Assembly: GCF_017562075.2 (NCBI RefSeq)
Contig: NC_054082.1
Span: 62,153,435-62,217,434 of the forward strand
DNA: 64,000 bases
Direction: 5' to 3'
DNA from: Anopheles merus
Lineage: Eukaryota; Arthropoda; Insecta; Diptera; Culicidae
The translations under genes and the position numbers were made by a program. Each line of letters starts with the position of its first letter. Position 1 is the first letter of the stretch. This document shows, one piece after another, positions 9,944-21,904 of this stretch. A model generated the notes under the pieces. The model was not told where the DNA came from and did no database searches. It saw only the letters and a list, made by a program, of their open reading frames with translations.

Positions 9944-10740
9944 TGTAGCATATCTGCTATACAGAACTTATTATAATACACACTATCAGCTATAAACACA
10001 TTGTAACACACTTTAGAAAGCCAAACCACACCATTGTTACACATTCATTATAACACATTCAGCAAATCAGATCATACCATAGCACCGCAACCGGAAGAGT
10101 TCAGGCCGTCCATTCAAACAAATAACAGACGTGACACACTTATCAAAAACAACCGAAACGGGCAAAATAAGCAATTCAAGCGTTACTGCAGCAAAGTGGA
10201 CAAACAGAGAACGCATAGCAACTTATTGCTAAAAGCGCAGTGTAGGCAAAGATCGACGAACGGACCCGTTCTTTAGCTAGAGCAGTTTATACTTTCCAGA
10301 ACCTTCGTACAAACATAGACACCTCACTCCAATATAATGTATAAATTGCACCTCATATCAATAACCTTTAATTAGGACAAAAACACATTCCAAAACCAAA
10401 TGTACGAAACTTATTGAGTATAAATAAAACCAATTCCGACCGTGGTAAGTCAGATTCGTTCGGACTGCCAAGATAGGACGTTACGCTTCCTAATACTTCG
10501 CCTTCCAACTTATTTCAAGAGTTTAGTTATGTCCCCCTACCCAAGGTAAGGCTTCTAAACTCCAACGTTTCCAGTAAGGGAAACCTCCTAAAGGTTTCTA
10601 TGATCGCCTGGACGATCAAGTGTTGAAAAGTCCGCTTCGAACAAAGTCTTATTCCACTTCGGCTCATGTCAGTAAAAACTGACCTATCGCGACGGTTACT
10701 TGAGGTACAGTTGTACGCTCATCATATGGCGACCGTAGCT
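9944..10740 (+). mobile_element. LTR block with primer-site-like end, copy 1
   Basis: It starts TGTAGCATATCTGC at 9944 and ends near 10726, followed by TGGCGACCGTAGCT, which looks like a tRNA primer-binding site. It matches 44326-45155 over nearly its whole length, with internal deletions here, and more distantly 28290-29400. It splits the BEL pol between the RNase H region (10745) and the integrase (9943). No 4-6 bp duplication was found, and sequence past the LTR is included, so this is a truncated 5' LTR plus leader and not a clean solo LTR. Gypsy is the likeliest class. Confidence 0.65.
10419..10456 (+). promoter_or_regulatory. candidate LTR core promoter
   Basis: TATAAATA at 10419-10426 is followed 31 bp later by TCAGATTCGT at 10450, an arthropod initiator-like sequence. 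The same arrangement is present in the second copy at about 44819-44860, which supports a functional U3/R boundary. Confidence 0.5.
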
Positions 10741-10744
10741 ATCG

Positions 10745-11971
10745 CCTAACCCATTACAATCCCATCTTGGTCCAACATAGGGCACAGGAACCTAACTTTA
10801 CTGCTGCCATTAATCGGGTTCTTCAATGAGAGTTGTATCATCTCCGTTTGAAAGCTTTCCCATTGAGCCTTTTTTATTAAGTGGCGCTCAGCTAGGTCAA
10901 GGGTAGCTTTATCGATTGCTGTCGAAAATGACAGGGATTTAGCCTTACTTTTTAACCAATCCAAGTACTTTAGTTCGTACGCTACCGATCGTTTTAGAAA
11001 CACCATTCGACGGAAATGGCGTCATAATCTATTCTTTCCACTGTTCTCGATGTGTTTACCCTTTTTCGGTCTTCAAATGTGTCCGGAATGTCTGGTGTTA
11101 GTGTTTTTATTTCCACATTTTTGAGAAAGTCAGGACCATTTAACCATATTGACTTTTTCTTACAAGTTTTTGTAGCTTCGTCAGCAGGGTTTTCTGCAGA
11201 TGCTACCCAGTTCCACTACTTCGGAGAGTTAAACTCCAAAATTTCTCCGATTCTCAGGGCTACGAACTGATTATATGCTCGAGGCTCTGAGTTAAGCCAA
11301 GCTAGAACTGTTTTTGAATCGGTCCAAAAGAATTCCGTTTGAACCTTTAACCGCAATTCCCTCTTGAATGCTTCCTTTAGGCGAGTGCCTAGCAATGCCC
11401 CTTGCAATTCAAGCCTAGGGATCGACAGTGGTTTGGTAGGAGCGTCTCTTGATTTTGCGGCCGCGATACTTATGTCGATGCCTAAGTCGTGGACTGTCCA
11501 AAGATACGTAACTGCGGCAAAGGCCTTTTCTGACGCGTCTACGAAAGTATGGAGCTCCCTGATCTTTACGTTGTTTCCAATTGAAAAACATCTAGATTTG
11601 GATATGTTAATCGAGTTTTCGATTCGGCTTATCCAGTTTTCCCATTTTTCCTTCATGTGCTGTGTGACTTCGTCATCCCAGTCAAGTTTAGTTTTCCAAA
11701 GATCTTGCATCAAAAACTTACGTTCAACAGTAATGTTGGCAAGATGACCTAGAGGATCGTAGATTTTCATTATATATTGGAACATCTGACGTTTCGTTTA
11801 ATTTTGTGTTTTAATTTCTGCCTTTTTAAACTTGTAGGCGAAGACGTCCGACTCTTTGTCCCATACCAATCCCAACACTTTGTCGAAGTTTTTATTTTTC
11901 TCCTCTATGCCAAGTATCCTTTTCTCGGATAGCCTGTTGGTTAGGATGCTTTTCTCCACTTCTTTTGAGTT
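10745..11971 (-). pseudogene. BEL/Pao pol middle part (RT end and RNase H region), broken
   Basis: Minus strand. After the CR1 insertion the frame resumes at 11971 with NSKEVEKS and runs through KRILGIEEKN, the IYDPLGH motif typical of Pao pol at about 11765, the HTFVDASEKAFAA RNase H-like Asp, the SIPRLELQGALLG motif with its Glu, and WTDSKTVLAWL. Breaks: TAA at 11801-11799, TAG near 11217 before WNWVASAENPAD, and a frameshift near 11010 before the block ending LCPMLDQDGIVM at 10745. The frame then meets the LTR block. The motifs leave little doubt about BEL/Pao identity. Confidence 0.85.
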
Positions 11972-12086
11972 TATATGTTTAAATTAGTGCTTAAATTAGT
12001 GCTTATAGACTATGTAAGGTACATAAATCGATCGGGGAGAACAGGTGCACAAGAATAGAAAATGTATTTTGAAAAAAAAAAAATTA

Positions 12087-15054
12087 TTACGTAAGTTGTG
12101 TCCTGAGTCTATCTCTAAAAACATTCTGTGGTATGTTGCAATCAAATAAATCAAAGTTATTTATGAAAGTTCGACACATAGCTGACATAGGATCAGACTG
12201 GCCAAAACGAGTTCTATAACGAGGGACGGATACGAATTGACGTGTACGTAGATTCCTAGATGGCGCGTTAAATTCTATCGTAGCTAAGAGAGTAGGAGCA
12301 TCAATGTGGTGGTTAAGTAGTCCTGATATAAAAAGGCATTTAGCTATCTCATGGCGATTTTTCAACGACTGAATCCCTAAAAGCAGACACCGGGAATGGT
12401 ATGACGGTAACACATCGCCCTGTCGCCATGGTAAGAGTCTTACAGCATATCTAGTCGCTTTTCTTTGGATGGCCTCGATTCGATTACTCCATTGTTCGGT
12501 ACAGGGGTCACTAACAATACTGCCATATTCTAACACAGATCGAACGTAGGCACAGTAGATGGTTTTTATGGTCATAGGATTACGGAAACCTTGCGTTGAT
12601 CGAATAATCCAACCCAGTAGTTGGTTCCCTCTAGACACTATATCCTCTAGGTGATCGTTAAATGTTAAACGTGTGTCGAGAATGATCCCAAGGTCGCGGA
12701 ATGTATCGGTGCGTTCAACGGATATGTCATCGATCTGGTAGTTAAATCGTGTGCAAGACCGAGAACGGTAAAAAGACAAAACACGACATTTTTCGATACA
12801 TAGCACCATTGCATTATCACGGCACCATATGCTAAACAGGTTGATGGCATGTTGAAGATTGATGCAGTCATTGGTATCGTTGATAGGAGCGAACAGCTTA
12901 ACGTCATCGGCAAACAGAAGAAAACGGTGTTTAGCTAGCAATTGCCCTACATCGTTTATATAAAGAATGAAGAGCAGCGGGCCCAAATTGCTGCCTTGAG
13001 GCACCCCTGAGGTGCCAAGCACCTCTCTAGATGTATGATCGTTTACCTTGATCTTGTATGAGCGTTCTGTGAGGTAGGAATGCAACCACTTAACTATTTG
13101 TTCCGAAAACCCTAATTTGTGCAATTTGGCGATTAAAATGTCGTGTGAGATGAGGTCGAAAGCAGCTTTGAGATCGGTGTAAATAGCATCCACTTGACCT
13201 CCGGAGTCGAGATTACGTTTGAAGAAACTAACGAATTCAGTGAGGTTCGTTAATGTTGAACGTTTGGGTACGAACCCGTGTTGGTTATCCATAATATGAT
13301 TCGATGTAGCGGAGAGCATAGGGCTGTAAAGCATAAGCTCAAAAGCTTTTGACACCGCACAAAGTGATGTGTGAGTTTGAAGCACATGAGCGATCCCCTT
13401 TTTTAAATATTGGTACCATCCACGAGGTCTTCCATAAGCGTGGGAAAATACCGGAACTCAATGACGTGTTGTATATGTTTGTTAATATAGGTGCTAGGGA
13501 TTGATAGCATTTACTGATGATGAAATTCGGAATGCCATCGGGACCAGGAGCTGTAGATGGTTTAAGGCTTTTGAGGCACTTTTTTACTGTGCGTATATCA
13601 AACGTAGGAATGGTGTAATCAATCATGTTTAGAGGTGTGTAAGATGTGGCCCTTGAGATCATCGTTTGATCTACAATTGGGGTGGAGAAGGCATCGGAAA
13701 ATCGTTCAGCAAAAATGTTGCAAATATCTTCGGGTGACGTGCCCACGGAATCATTATATTTGATTGTGCTTGGAGCTACGTTTGAGCGTCGTCTGCTGTC
13801 GATGAAGCGCCAAAATTTTCGGGGATGTCGGAGAAGGTACCTTTCTATTGAAGATATATATTGCTTATATCTTGATCGGTTATACTGACGGTATGCATGT
13901 ATGGCGTTGTTACGATTTTCCCTAGTGATATTACTTCTCAAAAAACGGAGTCGACTAATGGCTTTGTTTTTGACTCGTTTGAGGATGATAAGCCTGTTAT
14001 TACTCCATGCTGGAGAGCGTTTCTGGTGCATAATTGGCGTACAGGATTGTAGAGCATCTTTCATGAAAATCGTGAAAGCATGAACAGCGTCGTCAACAGA
14101 CGGAAAGTTGGAGCAGTTAAAAGTAGAACCGAATAGAAATATTCTTTCCTCCAGTTCGACGATATTAGCCTTTGAGTAATTTAATCGTTGCTGATATGTG
14201 TTGCTTGGATGGGAGCTAGACGCATGATGATCATAGTGACGTATTGACCATTCGAGTCCAGGATGATAATTATCGAGCGCGAGCAGGGCCGGTTCGGATT
14301 TAGACACGGCAGAACAGATCTCAGCGGCGTTGGAGTTAGCAAAAATTAGGTCGAGTTGTCGGTCCATGGAGTTTCTAACGTTGCTTAATTCATAAAGGCC
14401 ATTTGCTGCCATACCATCGATGAAAATATGATTATTTCGAGACTTAGATGACGGTTTATAGTGCATGAAAGTGGAGCGCAATGGTACATCCTCGACATCG
14501 GTTGGATTGAGTTTGGACCACGTAATGTCCCATTTTTTAAAATCTCCAGCGACAAGCAGAAGATCGTTATCTCTCATGCGTGATGAAATTTCGCGTATAC
14601 TTTCCAGATGTTTGTTAACAATTATGTCGTTATATGCGTTGTACGGTGGAATATACATGGCACCGATATAAACAAAAATATTGCCCAATCGAATTTTGAC
14701 CCACAACTGTTCCATAGTTCGATCCGTCGGTGTAATTTCGCAAGATGAGAGAGAGCGAGAGCAGGCTATTAGAACACCACCACCGATGGAGAAAATGCTG
14801 TTAGTGGTGGTTCTATCGCATCGGTAAATAGAATAGCGATCGTCGTTGAATAACTCATTGTTTATGTTATTGTTCAACCAGGTTTCAGTTAATATTACGA
14901 TTTTGTATTCAGTTTCTGAAAGTACTAGTCTAAGATCATTCAGTTTTTTACGCAAGCCTCGAACATTTTGATAATACATTGGTAGGTATGTTGTTGTTGT
15001 GTTGTTGATATTCAATTTGCTATTCATCTGACGGACCGGCTTCCGCAGAATCAT
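12087..15054 (-). pseudogene. CR1 ORF2: endonuclease and reverse transcriptase, one frameshift
   Basis: Minus strand. The N-terminal APE-type endonuclease has TETWLNNNI with its Glu, MDRQLDLIFAN and LDNYHPGLEW. The usual GDFN motif reads GDFKKWDITW, so the conserved Asn is Lys, which probably disables nicking. The reverse transcriptase follows with PGPDGIPNF, DLKAAFDLI, SGVPQGSNLGPLLF and LFADDVKLF. A one-base deletion at about 13352-13362 splits the gene into two frames, the second starting within LCAVSKAFELM. The C terminus ends at 12087 with the region typical of CR1/Q. Normal length is about 950-1000 residues, and the two parts together match this. Confidence 0.88.
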
Positions 15055-16303
15055 CAGTCCGTTTAGTGTTAACTCGTCGCGGTCTTTTTTTAGGAGCGGC
15101 TAAGCATTCAGGAGGAGATCTGATAGGTGTAGTGGTGACAAGCATTCGCTCGTTGAGATCCTGCTGTGGTTCAGTTGTAAACAAACCTGCATCTGTAGTG
15201 GTCATAGCAGGAGAAGCAATCGGCCTAGGCTGCGAGTGCATATCTGTAGTGGTGTTTGATATCGGAGCGCTTATTCCGGACCGTGAGAGTGGATTGTGAT
15301 AGCTGTCTGCAGCGAGAGTGGCAGGGTGATCGTGTGTGAGTTGATGTATCGAGTTAGTATCGGTGACGGCGCGTGTATTGGGATTGTTATTGTTGTTGTT
15401 CCGGTAGTCACGAAACTCTCGGTATGTTAGAACGGAGGGCCATGTCTCAGGTGATAGAGCCTTACTGCGTAAAGTGGCCGGTATGCCCACTTTGAATGAG
15501 ATTAATGAGAGTGTACTTGTGTTAGCGCCGAATTTCGTCAGGCGGTGAACAAACACATCGCGCTTGTCAAGCGCTAAACGTACCTGCACCATATGAGAAA
15601 TTTGCTCAGTGGTAACTGATGGGGCGAAACGTGTAAAGAAAAGCCACATACGCGTATTAGTGTGTGGAATGATATCCAGTGTATCTGAAGCAAGCGGTGA
15701 TCCCGATCCTCTTAGTAGTGGTGTTTGCAGGTTGTTAAGTGGTGTTTTGTTGATGTAGGATGTCGGTTTGATTGCACTTACACTAAGTGAGGCCGCCAAA
15801 GATGGGAACTGTGTTTGTGTTGGTGCAATGGTATCGGGAATATTGTTAATTACTGAGCTAAACAATTCGGGGTATGATGTTGCTGGATTGCGATCAATGG
15901 GTTGTTGAGCGGGTAAATCGGTAGAGGTGTGTGAGGAAAGCAAAAAGGAACGCATCTCATCCTTCAGCACTTCGAGGAGATCGCATTTAATAACGGCAGT
16001 GATTTGTTTTGGCAGCTCACTATGGAGGCTCGCTTTAAGGTCGGCAATGCTGGACGATAAGTCGACAGTGGTGTGGGTGTAAGGGGTAGACGGCCTAAGC
16101 ACAGCCGAACGCGGATCTCTATGAAACTTTACACAAGCCTTACATGCCCAAAAAAGTTGTGCACAGGACTCTATAATAGCGGACAGTTCCTCAGAGAGTC
16201 CGCTGCATGTGAAATGAAACTCGGCATTGCACCAACCCTGGCATTTCACAATTCGATCAGCAGGTACGATGTCGTTGGCACAAGCGGCGCAGATACCGGC
16301 CAT
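15020..16303 (-). CDS. CR1 ORF1 with N-terminal PHD-type zinc finger
   Basis: I choose the ATG at 16303 (MAGICAACANDIV), which sits just before the zinc finger; an upstream in-frame start at 16435 would add 44 residues without recognisable features. The protein is about 427 residues. Residues 4-60 have CAACAND, CQGWCNAEFHFTC and CKAC, a PHD/RING-like Cys-His pattern. The middle is Ser/Thr-rich, a region near residue 220-300 (MWLFFTRFAP, MVQVRLAL) may be RNA-binding, and the end is basic (KKRPRR). ORF1 proteins of CR1 bind the element RNA and form the transport particle. It overlaps the start of ORF2 by 35 bp. It is uninterrupted. Confidence 0.8.
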   Translation of the reverse strand: MAGICAACANDIVPADRIVKCQGWCNAEFHFTCSGLSEELSAIIESCAQLFWACKACVKFHRDPRSAVLRPSTPYTHTTVDLSSSIADLKASLHSELPKQITAVIKCDLLEVLKDEMRSFLLSSHTSTDLPAQQPIDRNPATSYPELFSSVINNIPDTIAPTQTQFPSLAASLSVSAIKPTSYINKTPLNNLQTPLLRGSGSPLASDTLDIIPHTNTRMWLFFTRFAPSVTTEQISHMVQVRLALDKRDVFVHRLTKFGANTSTLSLISFKVGIPATLRSKALSPETWPSVLTYREFRDYRNNNNNNPNTRAVTDTNSIHQLTHDHPATLAADSYHNPLSRSGISAPISNTTTDMHSQPRPIASPAMTTTDAGLFTTEPQQDLNERMLVTTTPIRSPPECLAAPKKRPRRVNTKRTDDSAEAGPSDE

Positions 16304-16526
16304 TGTAAAATGGTACAGCAATAGTTGAAATGGGGTATTGATTGTAGAGCAGGAAAAATTGTAGGTGATTGCAGATGAGCAATTTCCGACTGTTAATGAA
16401 AACCAGGTCTTGAGGCAGTCAGCACAAGCAAGCAAATTGCGTTATGGATAAGTTTTCACTGAATAATTTTATAAAATATCGGAGCGCAAAGAATTATCGA
16501 CCAGTCACTATGACGTTTGACGTTTT

Positions 16527-18128
16527 TTTTGAGTTGGAAAAAAAGTTTCTCATAAAGAATTTAGCATCATCATGTATCTTACACACCTCCGAGATAGTAT
16601 TTAGGGCTGTATCAATATCTGGATAACTATCTGCGTAGTCATCTACGTAGTGATTTTCAACAATCGCTCTTACTGCCTGGGGATAGATATTTTTGTAACG
16701 TAGTGCGTTCTCGTTCTTGACAAACTGAGCACAAGTTGGTGAGCAAGTTGCCCCAAACGTCATTACTTGCATAACGTAAACTTGAGGCAGGTCAGAAGGC
16801 GACTCTCGAAATATAAATCTTTGAACGTCTTGATCTTCCCGTCTTACCTTTACCTGGTGATACATTTCCTTGATATCTCCTGAACAGCCTATTTTGTGTT
16901 CCCTGAAGCGGACTAACACTCCGAACAGGGACGCAGTAAGATCTGGGCCGGAAAGAAGTTGAGAGTTAAGGGATATATTTTGATTTTTTGCAGCCGAATA
17001 CTAAACGTGGTTTGGGAATGGGTTTATTATGGTTTATCACGGAAAAGTGGGGAATATTGTTTATTTTCCCGTTCAATTGCAGCAGTTCCATTGGTGTCGC
17101 CTTACACGCATATCTCTTTTCAACGTATGCGTTTATTTCTTTATGATACCATGATTTAAAGTTTGGATCCCTTTCCATTGCCTTTTCTTGACTTTTTAAG
17201 CGCGTAAGCGCTTGTCCGTAACTATCAGGCAATTTTGGATTGTCGGTTTTCCATACTAAACCAATTTCGTATCCGTCGTCTGTATTTTTAAGCGTGTCTT
17301 TCATAATCTTAAACGCTCTTTTGTCTTCTTCAGAGGCACGGGTTGGAGAAGGTTTAACTCCAAATTCCTCAATAGAAAAGAAACCATGCAAGATTTGCAT
17401 CATGTTCTTGTTTTCTTCTTCGTACGTCTCTGTCATCACAAATGAGTTCTCTGTGACATTTGGCGTATTCGTTCCCCCAAAAATGACCCAACCAAGCCTC
17501 ATTCCATGGGCAATTGGTTCGTTTTGTCTACCTTCTCGATATTTTGCACCATGGCAAAGATACGAATGTGGAAGGCCTAGTAGCACGGTAGGCCTCGTAT
17601 CTGCATAGCTAGAGATACTAATGCATTTCAAATGTTTAAAATTTCTTTGCAAACACAGAGCATCTATGGTTTGAACAGGAAGGTTAAGTTCCCCTACACT
17701 CTTGAGACCTTTAACTTTGAATTTTCTTTTCTTAGCTTTCTCTACTGTTATGGGAACTATCCTACTTTCTGTCTCTTTTTGAATGCTTCCGTCCGTCCAG
17801 GAGAGAGTTAGCGGTCTTTTCGGTCCGTGAACGTTTAGTTCTTTTCGGACACTTTCCAAAATGAGGATAGTTGAAGAGCCAGGATCCATGTATGCATATG
17901 TTTCGAACTTTCTATCATTATGGTGCAGAGTGATGGGCACGATCTGATAGAACAGATTATTCTTTTCCTGATGACAATTTATTTTGTTTGTAGGTGCCCT
18001 TCTACCTGATTTCATTTATGAAACATACTATGATGCTTTTTGCCGCAGCCGTACACGCTACATTGTGGTGGTAGGTGACAGTTTTGGGCGTTATGGTTGC
18101 TGTACTTGCAGCAATTGGTGCAAATTCT
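16527..18128 (-). pseudogene. BEL/Pao zinc knuckle, protease and reverse transcriptase part
   Basis: Minus strand from 18117. First come knuckle residues CTNCCKYSNHNAQNC and CGKKHHSMFH, then an in-frame TGA just above 18015. The A17-type protease has YMDPGSSTILI (about 17895) and the downstream VLLGLPHSYL. The palm begins with KPRLVF near 17000, where a small deletion shifts the frame; the frame then continues through GVLVRFREHKIG, SGDIKEMYHQV and ENHYVDDYADSY, the YVDD active site (about 16660). It ends at 16527, where the CR1 element entered. In a working copy this polyprotein matures gag-pol and copies the RNA. Confidence 0.88.
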
Positions 18129-20766
18129 TACTTACTTACTTATCCGGCGCTACAACCGCTTTGCGGTCTTGGCCTGCCTCAGGAGTGTCCGAAACCGCTC
18201 ACGGTCTCGCGCCTTCGTCTGCCAGTCCGTTATCCCGGCCTTAATGGCGGACGCCTCCACGCCATCTTGCCACCTCAATTTGGGCCTACCACGCCTCCTC
18301 TGTCCTTGTGGACGGCCTAAAAAGACTTTACGGGCTGGGTCGTCCGTTTCCATGCGTATAACATGGCCAGCCCACCGGAGCCTGGCGAGCTTTATACGCT
18401 GTACGACAGTGAGGTCGCCGTACATCTCGTATAGCTCGTCATTATAGCGGCTCCTCCATTGTCCTTCCACACATACGGGGCCAAGTATCCTTCTGAGCAT
18501 CTTCCTCTCGAACGCGGCTAAGAGGGTTTCGTCAGATTTGGACAGTGTCCATGTCTCAGAGGCGTATGTGAGTACTGGTACAATATAGGTACTATATAGT
18601 CCCAGCTTCGTCCGTCGCGACAGGTTCTTTGAGGTGAACTGATTTTTCAGGCTGTAGAATGACCGGTTGGCAGCCAGCAGCCTTGCGCACAACTCAGCTT
18701 CCATGCTATTGTCGTTGCTGACCTTTGATCCCAGATAGGTGAATTGTGGGACGACTTCAAACGTGCGTTCACCTATTTGCACGTCATGCCTACGTAGATT
18801 CGGATTATTTGTTGGTAGGCCCGCTGATGTTGCCACCATCAGTTTGGTCTTTGCCTCGTTTATCTGCAATCCGAGGTTCTCTGCCGCCTGCTCGATCCCT
18901 TGGTAGGCTTCTGCTACATAGGAGAGCCGCAGACCAATGATGTCTATATCATCAGCGTATGCCAGGATCTGTGTTGACTTATAGAAGATGGTTCCCGTAG
19001 TCTCCACCCTCTAGTCACGGATGGCTCTCTCTAGCGCCAGGTTGAATAAGAGACAAGCAAGCCCGTCCCCCTGGCGCAGACCCTTGGTGGTAGCAAAAAG
19101 TCCTGAGAGTTTTCCATCCACTCTCACCTGGCATGTGACGTTGGTCATAGTCATTCTAACTAGCCTTATCAGTTTGGCCGGGATTCCAAATGAGCTCATA
19201 GCGTCGTACAGTTTTACCCTGGCTATGCTATCATATGCGGCTTTGAAGTCAATGAAGAGATGGTATGTGTCGTTTCTGTATTCAGCCATCTTCTCCAAGA
19301 TCTGCCGCATGGTGAAGATCTGATCAATGGTTGATTTTCCGTTTCGGAATCCTCTTTGATAGTTTCCTACTATCTCTTCGACGTGCGGGACAAGGCGATC
19401 CTGAAGGATCAGGGAGAATATCTTATAGGCGGTATTCAACACCGTAATACCCCTGTAGTTGTTGCAGTCCAACCTGTCTCCCTTCTTGTATACGGGGTAG
19501 ATGATGCCGAGATTCCAATCACAAGGCATCGATTCGCTATCCCACACCTCAGTAACAATTGGATGAATCTCGTTTTCTAGTCGTGCACCTCCATTCTTGA
19601 CCAGTTCGGCTGCACTTCCGTCGGTTCCGGGTGCCTTGTTATTTTTCAGCCGACGGATAGCCTTTCGTGTTTCTTCTATGCTAAGTGGCAGTATTATGAC
19701 GCCTCTCTGGTTTGGTCGAGTTCCCGCATGTTTTGCTCTTCCAAAGCATGCTTCTTGGAGCGGTGAACTCGTTTCTCTTCGCGTCTGAGCCGTGAATATT
19801 CCTCTGCGCATGCCCGCGTTCTATGCCGTTGCTGCATTGCTCGGTATGCAGTATTCTTACGTTTTGTTTTTACAGCGTTCCACCTCACGCTCGTAGTTTC
19901 ATAACTGGTAGTAGAGACTCGTCTAAAGCGGCTTTGAATTCCTGTTGGACAGTAATGTCCCTTAGAGAGTCCGTGTTGAGCCGAGGCTGCGTGTTTTATC
20001 CGCCCCCATTGTCGCGGGGGCAAGCGATTCTACAACGTATCACTAAGCTTACCAAGTAGTGATCGGAATCGATATTGGCTCTTCGATATGTTCTGACATT
20101 TAACAGACTCGACTGTCGTCGGCGGCTTATTAACACGTGGTCGATCTGGTTGAAGGATTCGCCATCCGGGTGCGCCCATGTAATCTTGTGGATTTTCTTG
20201 CGCGCAAATTTGGTACTTCCTACAACCAGATTGTTCGCTGCGGCGAATTGGACCAATCTACTACCATTATCGTTACTGTGGTCATGCAGACTGTGACAGC
20301 CAGTGTATTGGCGGTACATTGGCTCCCTACCGACTTTTGCGTTAAAGTCCCCCAGGATGATTATGAGATCATGCCTGGGGCACGCATCTACGATTCTAGC
20401 GAGGCGGCCGTAAAAAAGGTCCTTCTCCTCTTCCTCTTTATCTTCGGTAGGGGCGTGAACGTTTATGAGGCTTATATTGAAGAATTTGCCTCGCATGCGC
20501 AGGGTGCATAACCTATCGTTTATAGCCTTGAAATCCATGATTGCGGGCTTCAACCGGGGACCTACGGCGATACCCGTTCCGAGCACGTGGTTACGGTCGT
20601 GGCAGCTGTAGTAAATGTCGTAGCAATGCTTACCACGCCTGTTGTGCACACCGTTCCATAGCCACCGAATCTCTTGTAAAGCTACGAGGTCCATGCTCAG
20701 TGTGGCTAGGGTATCATCAAGTTTTTTCAAGGCTCCGGCTTCGCTTAGAGTGCATACGTTCCAAAT
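18129..20766 (-). mobile_element. RTE-clade non-LTR retrotransposon, copy 1
   Basis: It is flanked by an 11-bp duplication GTGCAAATTCT (18118-18128 and 20767-20777) and has a 3' tail of (TAAG)n at 18129-18140, typical of RTE. It is 5'-truncated: the endonuclease starts directly at the junction. It splits the BEL gag inside a zinc knuckle. Other copies lie at 49569-50671 (minus) and 52545-54136 (plus). Confidence 0.88.
18150..20766 (-). pseudogene. RTE endonuclease-reverse transcriptase, copy 1, broken
   Basis: Minus strand. The APE endonuclease (20766-20000) keeps ALQEIRW, LGDFNAKVG, QIDHVLIS and DSDHYLVSL. Frameshifts near 20010 and 19800 cut the linker. The reverse transcriptase (19811-18150) has NNKAPGTDG, FIDFKAAYDS, GLRQGDGLACLLF and AYADDIDIIG. 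A TAG at 19013-19011 stands just after ERAIRD, where copy 3 has TCG. The C terminus has the RWAGHVIRM and RRGRPKLRWQDGV motifs usual in RTE. The codon after DDPAR is AAA here, while copies 2 and 3 have TAA. It is not functional as it stands. Confidence 0.88.
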
Positions 20767-20777
20767 GTGCAAATTCT

Positions 20778-21904
20778 ATGCCGAATAAAAAGAGATAATT
20801 TTTCATCGGGTGTCTTACCGTTCAATTGTCTGCAACGCGTGGTTTCATGAGGAAATCCACAAATTAGACATATTGTTTCCTTTTCTGGCCCTTTATGACG
20901 ATGCTGTATGTTTTGACGGTTCGACCTTTCTTGTTTGGCTACTCCTTCGTTCGCGGCCAGTATAATGGCCAGTTCTTCAGAAGGTTTCAGCCATTCTGCT
21001 AGATCGTGTAGCGTAAGATTCTTGTTATATTGTTTCCTACTTATTGTTTGTTTCAACCATTCGCTCCGAAGTTTGGTTGAAAACCTTGATGTCAAATCGT
21101 TTAGCAACCTCTGGTCATTCAAAAATCCTTCTTTTTTCAATAACACCATGTTGTCAATGAGATTGCGCAAAGCGTTGGAAAATTCTAAAAATGCTGAGGG
21201 ATTATCTATGTGCTATTACTACTAGTAATTCTAACAGTAAAGACTTGTAAATGCTTTCAGGATTCTCAAACATTTTGTCGAGCCTTTTTAATACAAGCAG
21301 AACATTTTCTGGGTTAAGCATTAACCCGCAAACCGCACGAAGTGCTTCGCCTTTCAGATGCTTTTGCAGCCTATTCATGTTTTCTAAATTTGAAAACTTA
21401 CAAGCTCGGGAAGTTTCTTCGTAGGCTTGTTTTAATTGAGGCCAGCATTTATAGCTTCCATCGAAATCTGGAAGCTTTGAAAGTGTTACTTTCGAGTCCT
21501 TAGAACACAACGACAGAACCATTTCGTCTAAACTCTGAGTTAACAGTTTTACGTCTGAACTTGTCATTGGTTTTTCATTGCCATCTTCTGATTTTTTTTT
21601 TGTATTTCTTCTTGTAGCCGTCTTAGCTCTTCTTCTCTTCTTACTTTTTCTTTTTCTTCCTCATTTGTCATTTTTTCTTTCATCAGTTTTTGCGTTTGCA
21701 TTAGTGCTGACCTATATTACTGCCGTTCAACTTCCATATCTTTACATTTTTGCATAGGAAATCTTCAATAGGTGATTTTATATCTAAGCATGACAAGTAA
21801 AACCACCTGTCGCAATCCATACAAGTTATCAATTTCCCTATCTCATCTGGGTTCGTGCACTATTTGCAGTGCCCATTCGGATTCTTTTTAAAATCATATT
21901 CCAT
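20778..21904 (-). pseudogene. BEL/Pao gag with N-terminal PHD-like finger, broken
   Basis: Minus strand. I take the ATG at 21904 (MEYDFKKNPNGHCK). Cys and His spacing in the first 60 residues (HCK, then CTNPD, ITCMDCDRWFYLSC, LC) resembles a PHD finger, broken by TAG right after HCK. A Lys/Glu-rich coiled-coil-like stretch follows (about 21690-21600), then an A10 run where the frame shifts, then the gag core LSKLPDFDGSYKCWPQL with KHLKGEALRAV, the DUF1759-type region of BEL gag. Another frameshift lies near 21220, after which the frame continues IDNPSAFLEFSNALRN. The end has a zinc knuckle (CLICGFPHETTRC), cut at 20778 by the RTE element and continuing at 18117. Gag packages the RNA. Confidence 0.8.

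Larger units (their letters stand above)
11972..16526 (-). mobile_element. CR1-clade non-LTR retrotransposon, near full length
   Basis: It is flanked by a 9-bp target duplication TTTTGAGTT (11963-11971 and 16527-16535). It contains ORF1 and ORF2 in the usual order and a 3' tail made of short tandem units (ACTAATTTAAGC-like, 11972-12010) instead of poly-A, as is normal for CR1. The 5' untranslated region is about 220 bp (16304-16526). Both sides of the insertion rejoin into a continuous BEL pol frame (RNFFSNSKEVEK). Confidence 0.9.

Noticed and set aside
9944..10740. Clean solo LTR with target duplication
   Set aside because: No matching flanks were found and the repeat continues past the LTR into a primer-site-like sequence.
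11364..11747. Plus-strand 127-codon open frame
   Set aside because: Antisense shadow of the BEL pol region, which has clear RNase H and Pao motifs on the minus strand.
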